In this document: positions 7,889-13,996 of the stretch, one piece after another
How positions within the stretch are numbered: position 1 is the first letter of the stretch
Layout: every line of letters begins with the position of its first letter
Source of the DNA: Verrucomicrobiales bacterium
Lineage (GTDB): Bacteria > Verrucomicrobiota > Verrucomicrobiia > Verrucomicrobiales > V1-33
Length of the DNA: 14,583 nt
Direction of reading: 5' to 3'
Assembly (NCBI GenBank): GCA_023253495.1
Contig: JALRGF010000642.1
Location: 1 to 14,583 of the forward strand
Translations under genes and position numbers: made by a program
The notes under the pieces: generated by a model
Database searches by the model: none
What the model saw: the letters and a program-made list of their open reading frames with translations, nothing else
Told to the model about the DNA's origin: nothing

Positions 7889-8066
7889 CAAAAAGGGTTT
7901 TCGGCGCGGGCGATCAACCAGCGGCTGGGTCGGCGCGGATCGTTGTGGCAGGACGAGTATTGGGACCGGCTGATCCGGAGCGATCGTCACTTTTTCAAAG
8001 TGGCGGCCTGCATCCGCGAGAATCCGGTGAAGGCCGGACTGGAGGGGCGGTATCTCCGGGAGCCGT
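7889..8066 (+). pseudogene. C-terminal remnant of a REP-associated tyrosine transposase (Y1/RAYT)
   Basis: The plus-strand frame reads GFSARAINQRLGRRGSLWQ, then DEYWDRLIRSDRHF, then IRENPVKAGL. These match the conserved C-terminal block of Y1_Tnp REP-associated transposases (K-S/G-F-T/S-A..IN..LGR.G..WQ..Y.DR.IR...HF......I..NPVKAGL). The N-terminal part that carries the HUH histidines and the catalytic tyrosine is missing: upstream codons (7688-7888) show no match and are proline-rich. No start codon fits. After the match the frame runs into REP-like repeats. Such enzymes mobilise REP palindromes, so a remnant beside REP-like hairpins is coherent. It cannot encode an active transposase. Identification is by motif only, but the motif run is long. 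Confidence 0.8.
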
Positions 8067-8092
8067 TTTTTTTATGCCACTTTGGGATGAAG

Positions 8093-8164
8093 GGGGACAG
8101 GAATGTCCCTGCTCCGTTCTGCATGGGGACAGGAATGTCCCCGCTCCGTTATGTCCCCGCTTCG
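8093..8164 (+). repeat. REP-like hairpin repeats: two 26-bp copies plus a right-half copy
   Basis: The unit is a GGGGACA stem, GGAA loop, TGTCCC(C/T) stem, then a conserved tail GCTCCGTT. Copy 1 is 8093-8118 with one change (T at 8110 gives a G-T wobble in the stem). Copy 2 is 8125-8150 and matches the copy at 13903 base for base over 26 positions. A partial third copy with only the right arm and tail (ATGTCCCCGC then TTCG) is at 8151-8164. Starts of copies 1 and 2 are 32 bp apart. They sit immediately 3' of the RAYT remnant, the typical arrangement for REP palindromes. Confidence 0.85.
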
Positions 8165-8406
8165 CAGCGCCTCCTCGCCACTCGACATGCGGCGACACCG
8201 TGCTGATGAAGGCGACGCACATGATTTTTCCCGGTGAGAAATCCGCTCTGCGCCTGAGCAGATCAGAATCAATCCAGTCTGCGATTCAGGTCAACACGCA
8301 TCGAACCAAGACCATCCTGTGCGCCCTTCGGCGTCCGGAAACAGGTTCTTGTCTCGGAAATTCCGCCCCTGAATATCGACGCCCGCGACCCCGTGATGCG
8401 CAACGA
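8165..8406. other. Non-coding stretch 3' of the phosphonate operon
   Basis: No gene is supportable. Frames here are short and lack domains. A transcription terminator for the leftward phosphonate operon would be expected just below 8407, but I see no strong GC hairpin followed by T-rich sequence on the minus strand. Confidence 0.4.
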
Positions 8407-9693
8407 TCAAGACCGTTCTGCCATCGCATGACCGGCTTGTTCGGCGTCGTGGACGTGCCGCGCATAATAAAAGCAGGCACCCGCCACGGCCACCAAGGCG
8501 GCCCCGAGAAGCCAGTCGGCGAGCGGAAGAAAAAACGAGAGGAAGTCTTCCTTGGCGGGAAAGGCCCCGCGCGACAGCATCACGCCCACATAGCCGAGGT
8601 AGCCGATGGCATCCGCGAGATACATCAGATAGCCGATGTTGCCTCGCTCCCGAGTCAGCGCGATGAGGCGCTCGAATATCGTCGTATGCACCGCCACATA
8701 CGGCACGTACATGCCCACGCCCAGCAATACCATGAACGCAAACGGCGTCAGAAAGCCGGCTCGATGGCCTGCCAGCGCGAGGAGCGCCAAAACGAGCCCT
8801 GTCGCGCACCAGCCCAGGCCGCCGAGAAACGCGCGTCGGTTGTCGCGCACGAGCACAAGTGTGCCGTTCGCGATCACCACGGCGAGAGTGACCCACAGCT
8901 CCGATTGTGTGAAAACCGCGGGTTGATTGCCAAGTCCGAGGCCGGCCCAAATTTCCGGCGCAAAATCCGCACGGATGCTGCGCAAGATGGTGATGAGCAG
9001 ATAGGCGAGCACGATGCCGAACAATCCGAAGCCATGCCTGCGCACCATGGCAAGACGTTCGCGGTGCGTCATCGGACTGCGACGGGAACGAGCGGCCTCG
9101 TCCTGATCCGTGGGTGCGGGGATCTGCTGAAGCATCCACACGAAAACCAGCAACGGCAGCGCAAAGAGAAGTCCGGCGACGCCGGGCATCCAGCGCTCCG
9201 GAATGCCGCTCTGCAGCAGCAGGGAGCCGACAGACTTGGTGAATCCATCCGCCAGGATGAAGCTGGCGCACAAGCCAGCGACGAACAGCTCCGTCAGGCG
9301 TCTTCCTTCAACAAAACCGAGCACGAGGCCGAAGACCATGCCCAGCGCCAGTCCGTTCACGAAAAGCCAGGCTGCGTTGAACGGCCCCGGCGTCAGGGCA
9401 AAGAGCAGCAGCGCGGCCTCCGCAACCGCGATGAGGGTCAGAAATACCCGGGCACGCCGTGCTGCGGTCATTTCGGCAATAACTTTGATGCCGATGAACT
9501 TCGAAAACATGTACCCAAACACTTGGGCCGTAACCAGCCATGCCTTCGCTTCCGCGCCGCCGAATCCCGCAGCTGTGAACGGCTTGCGAAAGCCATACAT
9601 GCTCGCATAAGCACCGAAGGCCGCCAGCACGCACCACACGGTTAAAAACCATGGCCGGGCCATCCATCGCGCGAGCGTGCCGTGATGCGTCAT
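8407..9693 (-). CDS. DUF5690-type major facilitator transporter in the phosphonate operon
   Basis: 428 residues with about 12 hydrophobic segments. The N-terminal signature YGFRKPFTAAGF (33-44), preceded by a membrane segment containing GAYASM and followed by GYMFSKFIGIKVIAE (60-74), is the hallmark of the DUF5690 branch of MFS-like permeases. A central charged loop (about 196-218) separates the two six-helix halves. The ATG overlaps the TGA of the PhnZ-like gene (ATGA), and no clear ribosome site precedes it, so translation is probably coupled. As last gene of a phosphonate-breakdown operon without a visible ABC uptake system, it is the best candidate for importing the phosphonate or exporting a product; this role is inferred from position. 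Family call is strong; substrate unproven. Confidence 0.88.
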   Translation of the reverse strand: MTHHGTLARWMARPWFLTVWCVLAAFGAYASMYGFRKPFTAAGFGGAEAKAWLVTAQVFGYMFSKFIGIKVIAEMTAARRARVFLTLIAVAEAALLLFALTPGPFNAAWLFVNGLALGMVFGLVLGFVEGRRLTELFVAGLCASFILADGFTKSVGSLLLQSGIPERWMPGVAGLLFALPLLVFVWMLQQIPAPTDQDEAARSRRSPMTHRERLAMVRRHGFGLFGIVLAYLLITILRSIRADFAPEIWAGLGLGNQPAVFTQSELWVTLAVVIANGTLVLVRDNRRAFLGGLGWCATGLVLALLALAGHRAGFLTPFAFMVLLGVGMYVPYVAVHTTIFERLIALTRERGNIGYLMYLADAIGYLGYVGVMLSRGAFPAKEDFLSFFLPLADWLLGAALVAVAGACFYYARHVHDAEQAGHAMAERS

Positions 9694-10244
9694 GCCGGTG
9701 AAAGGAGAAAGCGTTGCAGCACCGGGACGAAGGCTTCGAGGTCAGGCGTCGCCATGTCCGGAACCTTGCCCATGTCGTCGTAGCGCCGCACCCGCACGGC
9801 GAGTTCGAAGTGCGGCTCGCGTTCAAACTCTCGCGCCTCCTGATCATTCATCAGCCCGCCTTGCAGTCGCAGGCTCGTGATTGAGGCCTGCGACAGTCCC
9901 GCCAGATAGTCCGGCTCCTTCCGGCACAGGTAACGCTTGGCTGCCACATGGAGGCGGGCCGCATCGACGATTTCCCCGGCAAACAGTCCGCGCAGTTTGT
10001 GATAGCCGATGTGCTCGTGCCGGGTGTCCACGCCCTGCTCCGCGATGTCTTCTCCGAGTTGATGGCACAGATGCCCGTAATCATGCAGCAAGGCTGCGGC
10101 GATGACCACCGGCGGCTCCCCCGCCTGCTGGGCAAAGGTCGCGCATTGCAGCGCATGTTGAAGCTCCGTCACGTCCTCGCCGTAGTGGCGGTGACCGTGT
10201 TCACGGTAGGTGGCGAGCACGTCGTCGAGTGAGCAGGGTTTCAT
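9690..10244 (-). CDS. phnZ: PhnZ-like HD-domain oxygenase (2-amino-1-hydroxyethylphosphonate dioxygenase, glycine-forming)
   Basis: 184 residues from ATG 10244; the family usually begins close to this methionine, while an upstream ATG at 10265 would add seven residues. Signature YGEDVTELQHALQ (21-33) is followed by LLHDYGHL (52-59) and further His/Asp positions. By family pattern the di-iron ligands would be H30, H54, D55, H76, H99 and an Asp in RYDDMGK (156/157). These match the phosphonate-associated HD family (TIGR03276 / PhnZ), which oxidatively cleaves (R)-2-amino-1-hydroxyethylphosphonate to glycine and phosphate. Its normal partner PhnY, which makes that substrate from AEP, is not in the window. 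The gene follows a frameshifted SnoaL-like gene and overlaps the transporter by four bases. Alternative: a related HD enzyme with a shifted substrate. Confidence 0.85.
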   Translation of the reverse strand: MKPCSLDDVLATYREHGHRHYGEDVTELQHALQCATFAQQAGEPPVVIAAALLHDYGHLCHQLGEDIAEQGVDTRHEHIGYHKLRGLFAGEIVDAARLHVAAKRYLCRKEPDYLAGLSQASITSLRLQGGLMNDQEAREFEREPHFELAVRVRRYDDMGKVPDMATPDLEAFVPVLQRFLLSPA

Positions 10245-10281
10245 GATCCGGAGAAGCAAGCGCATCGACCACCCGGACCAC

Positions 10282-10642
10282 TCATTTGAGTGCCATGATC
10301 AAGCCGTCGGCCAGGGTGAGATAAGAAAGCAGGAGGACCGGACTGCCGGGAAAGACACCTGATACCGGCCCGGCGACCACCGCCCCTGTGCCAGCCGTGG
10401 CGATATCCGGCACTTCCGGAAGCGGGCATATCATTCACAAACGCCCCTTGCAACCACCGCTTGATTTCAGGCGCGCCACGATGCCCGCGGTTCTCGTCCT
10501 GCACCTCGGCACCTTGAACGAAGCAGGCGACCAAACCAGCGCTGGCATGAGCGTTCATGGTTTCGACACAACGCGCGGACTCGAGTGAAAGGATGGACAC
10601 TCCGCAACGACTGGCCGTCAGGGACGCGCTGACAACAAACAT
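10282..10642 (-). pseudogene. Frameshifted SnoaL/NTF2-like small protein gene
   Basis: An ATG at 10642 lies five bases after the alcohol dehydrogenase stop. Its frame reads VETMNAHASAGLVACF, then VQGAEVQDENRGHRGAPEIKRWL, which fits the N-terminal half of SnoaL/NTF2-like proteins (NAHD...ACF..DAVV.DE.R.HRG...I..W). Near 10410-10430 the match jumps frame to LPEVPDIATAGTGAVV and then VSGVFPGSPVLLLSYL, ending LTLADGLIMALK and TGA at 10282-10284, the expected C-terminal half (VSG.FPGSPV.L.Y...LADG.I.AL). The span from ATG to stop is 361 bases, one more than a multiple of three, so a single-base insertion (or two-base loss) would explain it. This could be real inactivation or a sequencing error. 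It lies in an otherwise gap-free operon and was probably co-transcribed with it. Confidence 0.75.
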
Positions 10643-10647
10643 TATTG

Positions 10648-11673
10648 TCACCAAGCCATCGCCACCGCCACCCGCGCCCATCGGCGGGTCGCGGAAAGCG
10701 CAAAGCCTTCCTCCAAGTGCTCCAACGGCAGCGGCGGACTGACCAACGAAGCCCAAGGCAGCGCGGATTCACTCAGAAAGGCCACCGCCCGGTCCAGATG
10801 GCGCGGGGCATAATTGTGAAAACCGCGCAGACTCGCGCAGGTGCGAATGACCGCCTCGCCGGTGATTCCGAGCGCCGAATCAGGATGCACCATGCCGACG
10901 AGAAGGTAGTGCCCGCCCGGGCGCAGCATTCGCATCCCTTCCTTCACGATGGATGGCTCCCCCGCCGCCTCGATGACCACGTCGGCAAGGCGTGAGGCGA
11001 CATCCCCGCTGATCGCGGCCTCTCCGCCAAACTCCGCCACCCGTGCCAGCCGGACGTCATCCGTGTCGACGACGATCACCCGGCGAACGCCCGCCGCCCG
11101 CAGCAAGGCACAGCCGTGCAGGCCCAACAGTCCCGCTCCCTGCACGACAGCGACGTGGCAGGGCGAAGGCAAATGCTCCGTGACATTGGCCATCGTGGCC
11201 AGCGAGCAATTCGCGGACGCCACCACCGCATCAGGGACGTGCCGCGGCGCCTCCACGAGGTGGGTTCCGGCGCGCAGCACGATATGCGTGGCGTACGTTC
11301 CATGCAGTCCGCTCGCCTCGTCCAGCGCGGCGTGGCCGTATTTGAAAACGCGCTCGCACTTTTGCGGCATCTGCCATTCGGTGCAGGGCGGGCAAACACC
11401 GCAACTGTCGGTCGAACTCCAGGTGATCCGCCTGTGCAGCCATCCCTCGCGCCCCTCCCCGACCGCGATCACCCGGCCCACGCCTTCGTGGCCGAGGACG
11501 CAGGGAGCAGGCTCGGTGCGCCTGCCGGCGTGCGTATGCAGGTCCGAGCCGCAAATCGTCGCCACCGAAATCTCCACCAGCAACCCGCCCGCATTCAGCC
11601 GCGCAGGCAAAGGCAGTTCCTCGATACGGCAGGGTTGCCCGGCCCGGTCAAAGATGGCGGCACGGGCTTTCAC
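10648..11673 (-). CDS. Zinc-dependent MDR alcohol dehydrogenase, phosphonate-catabolism type (TIGR03366-like)
   Basis: 341 residues from GTG 11673, which overlaps the TGA of phnX (GTGA) and has GGAG five bases upstream; a GTG at 11688 would overlap phnX by 19 bases and is less likely. Catalytic zinc site: C41 in CGSDLH, H62-E63 in GHEGVG and probably C156. Structural zinc site: C91, C94, C97 and C106. The Rossmann loop GAGLLG (179-184) and D203 point to NAD(H). This type of dehydrogenase recurs in phosphonate operons and has no firmly established reaction; oxidation or reduction of acetaldehyde, or of a hydroxy- or aldehyde-phosphonate, is plausible. Position directly after phnX favours handling the C2 product of C-P cleavage. 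Family assignment strong, substrate inferred. Confidence 0.88.
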   Translation of the reverse strand: MKARAAIFDRAGQPCRIEELPLPARLNAGGLLVEISVATICGSDLHTHAGRRTEPAPCVLGHEGVGRVIAVGEGREGWLHRRITWSSTDSCGVCPPCTEWQMPQKCERVFKYGHAALDEASGLHGTYATHIVLRAGTHLVEAPRHVPDAVVASANCSLATMANVTEHLPSPCHVAVVQGAGLLGLHGCALLRAAGVRRVIVVDTDDVRLARVAEFGGEAAISGDVASRLADVVIEAAGEPSIVKEGMRMLRPGGHYLLVGMVHPDSALGITGEAVIRTCASLRGFHNYAPRHLDRAVAFLSESALPWASLVSPPLPLEHLEEGFALSATRRWARVAVAMAW

Positions 11674-12443
11674 GACATCTCCAGCCACCGGGGCAACCCG
11701 GCGACGCCGGGCAGCACGGCATCCGCTCCCGCTTCGCGCAGACGTTTTTCCGCGTCGCGAATGAGGCTGCGGCGCGTGGCTTCATCCAATGCTGAGAGAG
11801 CCTCCATGCTGAGCCCCACCTCGTTTCCGCACTCGCTCAGGCCGATGCAGACCATGCCCGCATTGCGCCCCTCAGCCATGTCAGCGGGCGTGTCGCCGAC
11901 CTTTACGCAGCGCGACATCGGATACGCACCGCACTGCTCGGCGATGCGGAGACAGGCCCAGGGCGCGGGGCGGCTCTGCGGCACCTCGTCGGCGCAGATG
12001 ACGAACTCGGGATCCACGCCCGCCGCGCGCGCCAGGGGTTCCAGCACATCCATCATCGCACGCGTGTAGCCCGTGGTGCTGCCAATCCGGATGCCGCGCT
12101 CGCGCAGCCAGCGCAAGGTCTCGACGGCCCCCGGAATCGGCGCGGCATGGGCGGGAAGCAACCCTGGCAGCAATCCGGCGAAGTCCAGATAGATCGTCTG
12201 GACCAGGTCCTCGCCGGGCTCGCGCTTCAGCTCGCGGCGAACACGTCCGGCAACCTCGGGATACAGAAGAATTTCGCGCACATGATCGCGCTTGTGGGCA
12301 CCCATCGGTTTGCGGGCGATCTCGTCGCTGATCGGCAGGCCGGCGTTTTCAAAGGCCCTGTGAAAGGCCGCCAGCGGTGCGCGGCAGCCGAAATCCACGA
12401 GCGAGCCCGCCCAGTCAAAAATCACGAGTGCGATATCCTTCAT
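11670..12443 (-). CDS. phnX: Phosphonoacetaldehyde hydrolase (phosphonatase)
   Basis: 257 residues, usual family length. HAD-fold enzyme that hydrolyses phosphonoacetaldehyde to acetaldehyde and phosphate through a Schiff base. Nucleophile D10 and A12 lie in VIFDWAGSLVD (7-17), with SL where most members have TT. C20 and the Schiff-base lysine K51 in KPMGAHKRDHVR (45-56) are present. IGSTTGYTRAMMDVL (about 120-134) and VKVGDTPADMAEGRNAGM are the conserved HAD motifs II-IV, and DEVPQSRPAPW is the usual substrate-loop segment with QS replacing AG. ATG overlaps the upstream flavoenzyme stop (ATGA), with GGAG six bases upstream. No PhnW transaminase is nearby, so its substrate probably comes from the FAD-dependent enzyme encoded just before it. 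Very confident. Confidence 0.96.
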   Translation of the reverse strand: MKDIALVIFDWAGSLVDFGCRAPLAAFHRAFENAGLPISDEIARKPMGAHKRDHVREILLYPEVAGRVRRELKREPGEDLVQTIYLDFAGLLPGLLPAHAAPIPGAVETLRWLRERGIRIGSTTGYTRAMMDVLEPLARAAGVDPEFVICADEVPQSRPAPWACLRIAEQCGAYPMSRCVKVGDTPADMAEGRNAGMVCIGLSECGNEVGLSMEALSALDEATRRSLIRDAEKRLREAGADAVLPGVAGLPRWLEMS

Positions 12444-13564
12444 GGTGTGCTCCAGGAAGCAATGGTTTCACGAGCCAGTCCCCAGCCAAGAGTCATGCCA
12501 AGGCCGCCCATCGCCGTGACCAGGGTCACACGCGGGCGCGGATGGAGCACCACCTGCGTCTGACCCAGCCTGCTCTTCAAATAGGTACCTTGCCAGCGCG
12601 AGGCGATCCGCAGATCCGGCACGCGGACGAAATCGCGCAGCGCGTCAAGAATCAGCTCATCCACTTCCGTCAGGCTATCCGGTGCGAGGTCGTTTCCATA
12701 CTCATGAGAGTCACCGAGCGTCAGCGAACCATCGTGATGCTGTGCCGCGATGACATGAACGCCGCGGCGATGGTGCCCGGGCAGCTCGGCCTCCAGGCGC
12801 ACCCGCAGCGCCTGCGTGCTCGGGCAATCCCGGAAGGCCGGGTAATGGCAGAGTGTCAGGTCGCCCACGAAGATCGCTCCCAGCTCAAATCCCTGCGGCT
12901 GCGACACCGTGCGCATCATTTGCAGACGGCATTTGTGAACCTGGGCTGCCGCCAGCTCCCCGGGAAAGAGCAGACGCATCTCCTCCCCGGCCGCGATGAC
13001 GAGGTGGTCAAAGCGAAGGTTCCGCCCGTGACTCGTCTCCACCTCATCCTCATGCACCTTCACCACCGGCGTGCCAAAATGCATTTCCACTCCCAGCGAT
13101 CCGGCGTATTCAGTCAAGGCCGCAATGGCCGAAGGCGGATGAACCACGGTCTCATGCGGGCTGTAAAGCGCCCCGCGCAGCCCCTTTGCATTCGCCGCCG
13201 GAAAGCGGCTGAGCACCTCGGGTGGCTCCAGCAGCTCGAAGGCCGGGTGCCGGGCGGCAAACTCGTTCAGAACGGCCCAGGCCTCCTCCCGGTACGCCAG
13301 GCTCAGCGAGCCTTTCGGACTCGTCCAGATCCCCGCCTGTGCCGCAACCTCCTTCCAGCGCTGCACGCCGAACAGGGCCTGCTCCCGCTCCGGACCGAAT
13401 GCGCACCCAATCGGCCACAGGGTGCCGAAATTCCGGACCGATGCTCCCAAGGCCCGCGCATCACGCTCGAACAGCACCACCTCAAATCCCGACTCGACCG
13501 CCGTGATGGCATGGGCGAGACCGATGATGCCGGAACCGATGATGACGACACGTGGCCTGGACAC
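12440..13564 (-). CDS. FAD-dependent oxidoreductase of phosphonate catabolism (TIGR03364-like)
   Basis: 374 residues from GTG 13564; a TTG at 13582 would add six. No good ribosome site precedes either. The dinucleotide fold is RVVIIGSGIIGLAHA (GSGIIG at 10-15) with E33 ending beta-2. ASVRNFGTLWPIG (41-53) is the characteristic family segment, and AMGGLGMTLGWGLA near the C-terminus is the second FAD-contact loop of DAO-type enzymes. Proteins of this group recur in phosphonate operons. Published biochemistry on such flavoenzymes shows oxidation of N-methyl-2-aminoethylphosphonate, and sometimes of AEP itself, to phosphonoacetaldehyde. With phnX overlapping directly downstream and no phnW in sight, that reaction fits well here. 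It is the first gene of the operon. Family strong; substrate inferred. Confidence 0.88.
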   Translation of the reverse strand: MSRPRVVIIGSGIIGLAHAITAVESGFEVVLFERDARALGASVRNFGTLWPIGCAFGPEREQALFGVQRWKEVAAQAGIWTSPKGSLSLAYREEAWAVLNEFAARHPAFELLEPPEVLSRFPAANAKGLRGALYSPHETVVHPPSAIAALTEYAGSLGVEMHFGTPVVKVHEDEVETSHGRNLRFDHLVIAAGEEMRLLFPGELAAAQVHKCRLQMMRTVSQPQGFELGAIFVGDLTLCHYPAFRDCPSTQALRVRLEAELPGHHRRGVHVIAAQHHDGSLTLGDSHEYGNDLAPDSLTEVDELILDALRDFVRVPDLRIASRWQGTYLKSRLGQTQVVLHPRPRVTLVTAMGGLGMTLGWGLARETIASWSTP

Positions 13565-13622
13565 GATCGCGACATGACCCAACCCAAACGCGAAAACAAG
13601 CGGAAACCGGAGTGCGATTCCG

Positions 13623-13648
13623 CAGACAGTTCAACCCGGGATTGTCTG
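13623..13648 (-). promoter_or_regulatory. Stem-loop in the probable leader of the phosphonate operon
   Basis: CAGACA (13623-13628) pairs with TGTCTG (13643-13648), and inside it CAA pairs with TTG around a CCCGGGA loop. It lies about 60 bases upstream of the flavoenzyme GTG. It may be an operator dyad or a leader hairpin; no T-run follows on the minus strand, so it is not a classical terminator. Confidence 0.35.
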
Positions 13649-13711
13649 TCGGCCAAGTTCCGGTGAAATCGCGCATGCCTGCTGAAGTCACCTCAACAGC
13701 AAGCTGCGGGA

Positions 13712-13748
13712 TGTGACATTTTTTTCACAATAACCGGGTTCATAACCC
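13712..13748. promoter_or_regulatory. Dyad TGTGA-N8-TCACA and adjacent small hairpin
   Basis: TGTGA (13712-13716) and TCACA (13725-13729) are inverted repeats separated by CATTTTTT. Seven bases on, GGGTT (13736-13740) pairs with AACCC (13744-13748) around CAT. The first resembles a CRP/FNR-type half-site pair, but the spacer is eight rather than the usual six or four, so the regulator is unknown. Location about 150 bp upstream of the phosphonate operon suits an operator. Confidence 0.35.
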
Positions 13749-13861
13749 TTCGGCAGATGCCAGCCGGACACAGGAAGACGACACCCCTGCTGTGCCGGGT
13801 CAGGCCTGGGTGAGGTTCCGTCGTGGGCGTCCATCAATCCGGTCTGGTGAGGATGGCGGCA

Positions 13862-13887
13862 AAAGGAGAGGGGGCATTCCTGCCCCC
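13862..13887 (-). repeat. REP-like hairpin repeat, inverted copy with compensatory change
   Basis: Read on the minus strand, this is GGGGGCA stem, GGAA loop, TGCCCCC stem and tail TCTCCTTT. Compared with the 26-bp unit seen elsewhere it has four changes, two of which sit opposite each other in the stem (A to G and T to C), so pairing is kept at 7 bp. Confidence 0.7.
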
Positions 13888-13898
13888 TTGGCCGGAAA

Positions 13899-13928
13899 GA
13901 GCGGGGACAGGAATGTCCCCGCTCCGTT
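13899..13928 (+). repeat. REP-like hairpin repeat, plus-strand copy
   Basis: Positions 13903-13928 are identical to copy 2 at 8125-8150. Here the stem extends to 11 bp (13899-13909 with 13914-13924, GGAA loop), with GGAA (13894-13897) and TTCC (13927-13930) able to pair further out. Together with the opposed copy at 13862-13887 it forms an inverted pair like a bacterial interspersed mosaic element. Confidence 0.85.
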
Positions 13929-13962
13929 CCGGGCCGGCGCGCGCAGGGTCGGAGGAATCCGG

Positions 13963-13993
13963 TTGACAGAAATGCTTTTTAGAACACTATTCA
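13963..13993 (+). promoter_or_regulatory. Candidate promoter with a LexA-like box for the S24-type gene remnant
   Basis: A perfect -35 TTGACA (13963-13968) is followed by -10 candidates ACTATT (13986-13991, 17-bp spacer) or TATTCA (13988-13993, 19-bp). In the spacer, TGCTT-TTTA-GAACA (13973-13986) matches the reported Verrucomicrobia LexA motif TGTTC-N4-GAACA at eight of ten positions, with the right half complete. An ATG follows at 13997, leaving almost no leader. A LexA-type protein repressing its own promoter would fit this layout. Confidence 0.5.
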
Positions 13994-13996
13994 CAT

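Larger units (their letters stand above)
13565..13996. other. Upstream region of the phosphonate operon with repeats and dyads
   Basis: No gene is supportable. The left part should contain the leftward promoter and leader of the phosphonate operon; no clear -35/-10 was found. The right part holds two opposed REP-like hairpins and a rightward promoter for the S24-like fragment (all listed separately). GC-rich sequence is interrupted by an AT-rich patch at about 13716-13735. Confidence 0.5.

Noticed and set aside
8059..8076. A Rho-independent terminator at the eight-T run after the RAYT remnant
   Set aside because: The preceding CTC/GAG pairing is only about three base pairs, too weak for a terminator call.
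8093..8164. A CRISPR array
   Set aside because: Only two full copies with about six bases between them, plus a distant copy in another intergenic region; the unit is a REP-like hairpin and no cas gene is present.
7873..9645. A 590-codon plus-strand frame covering the repeats and opposite the transporter
   Set aside because: It crosses the RAYT remnant in a different frame and then lies antisense to a clear 12-helix membrane protein; no domain is visible.
12377..13666. A 429-codon plus-strand frame opposite the flavoenzyme
   Set aside because: Antisense shadow; Arg/His/Gln-rich with no motif, while the minus strand has a complete FAD-binding fold.
13712..13729. A canonical CRP site
   Set aside because: Half-sites TGTGA and TCACA are perfect, but the spacer is eight bases instead of six; kept only as an unassigned dyad.
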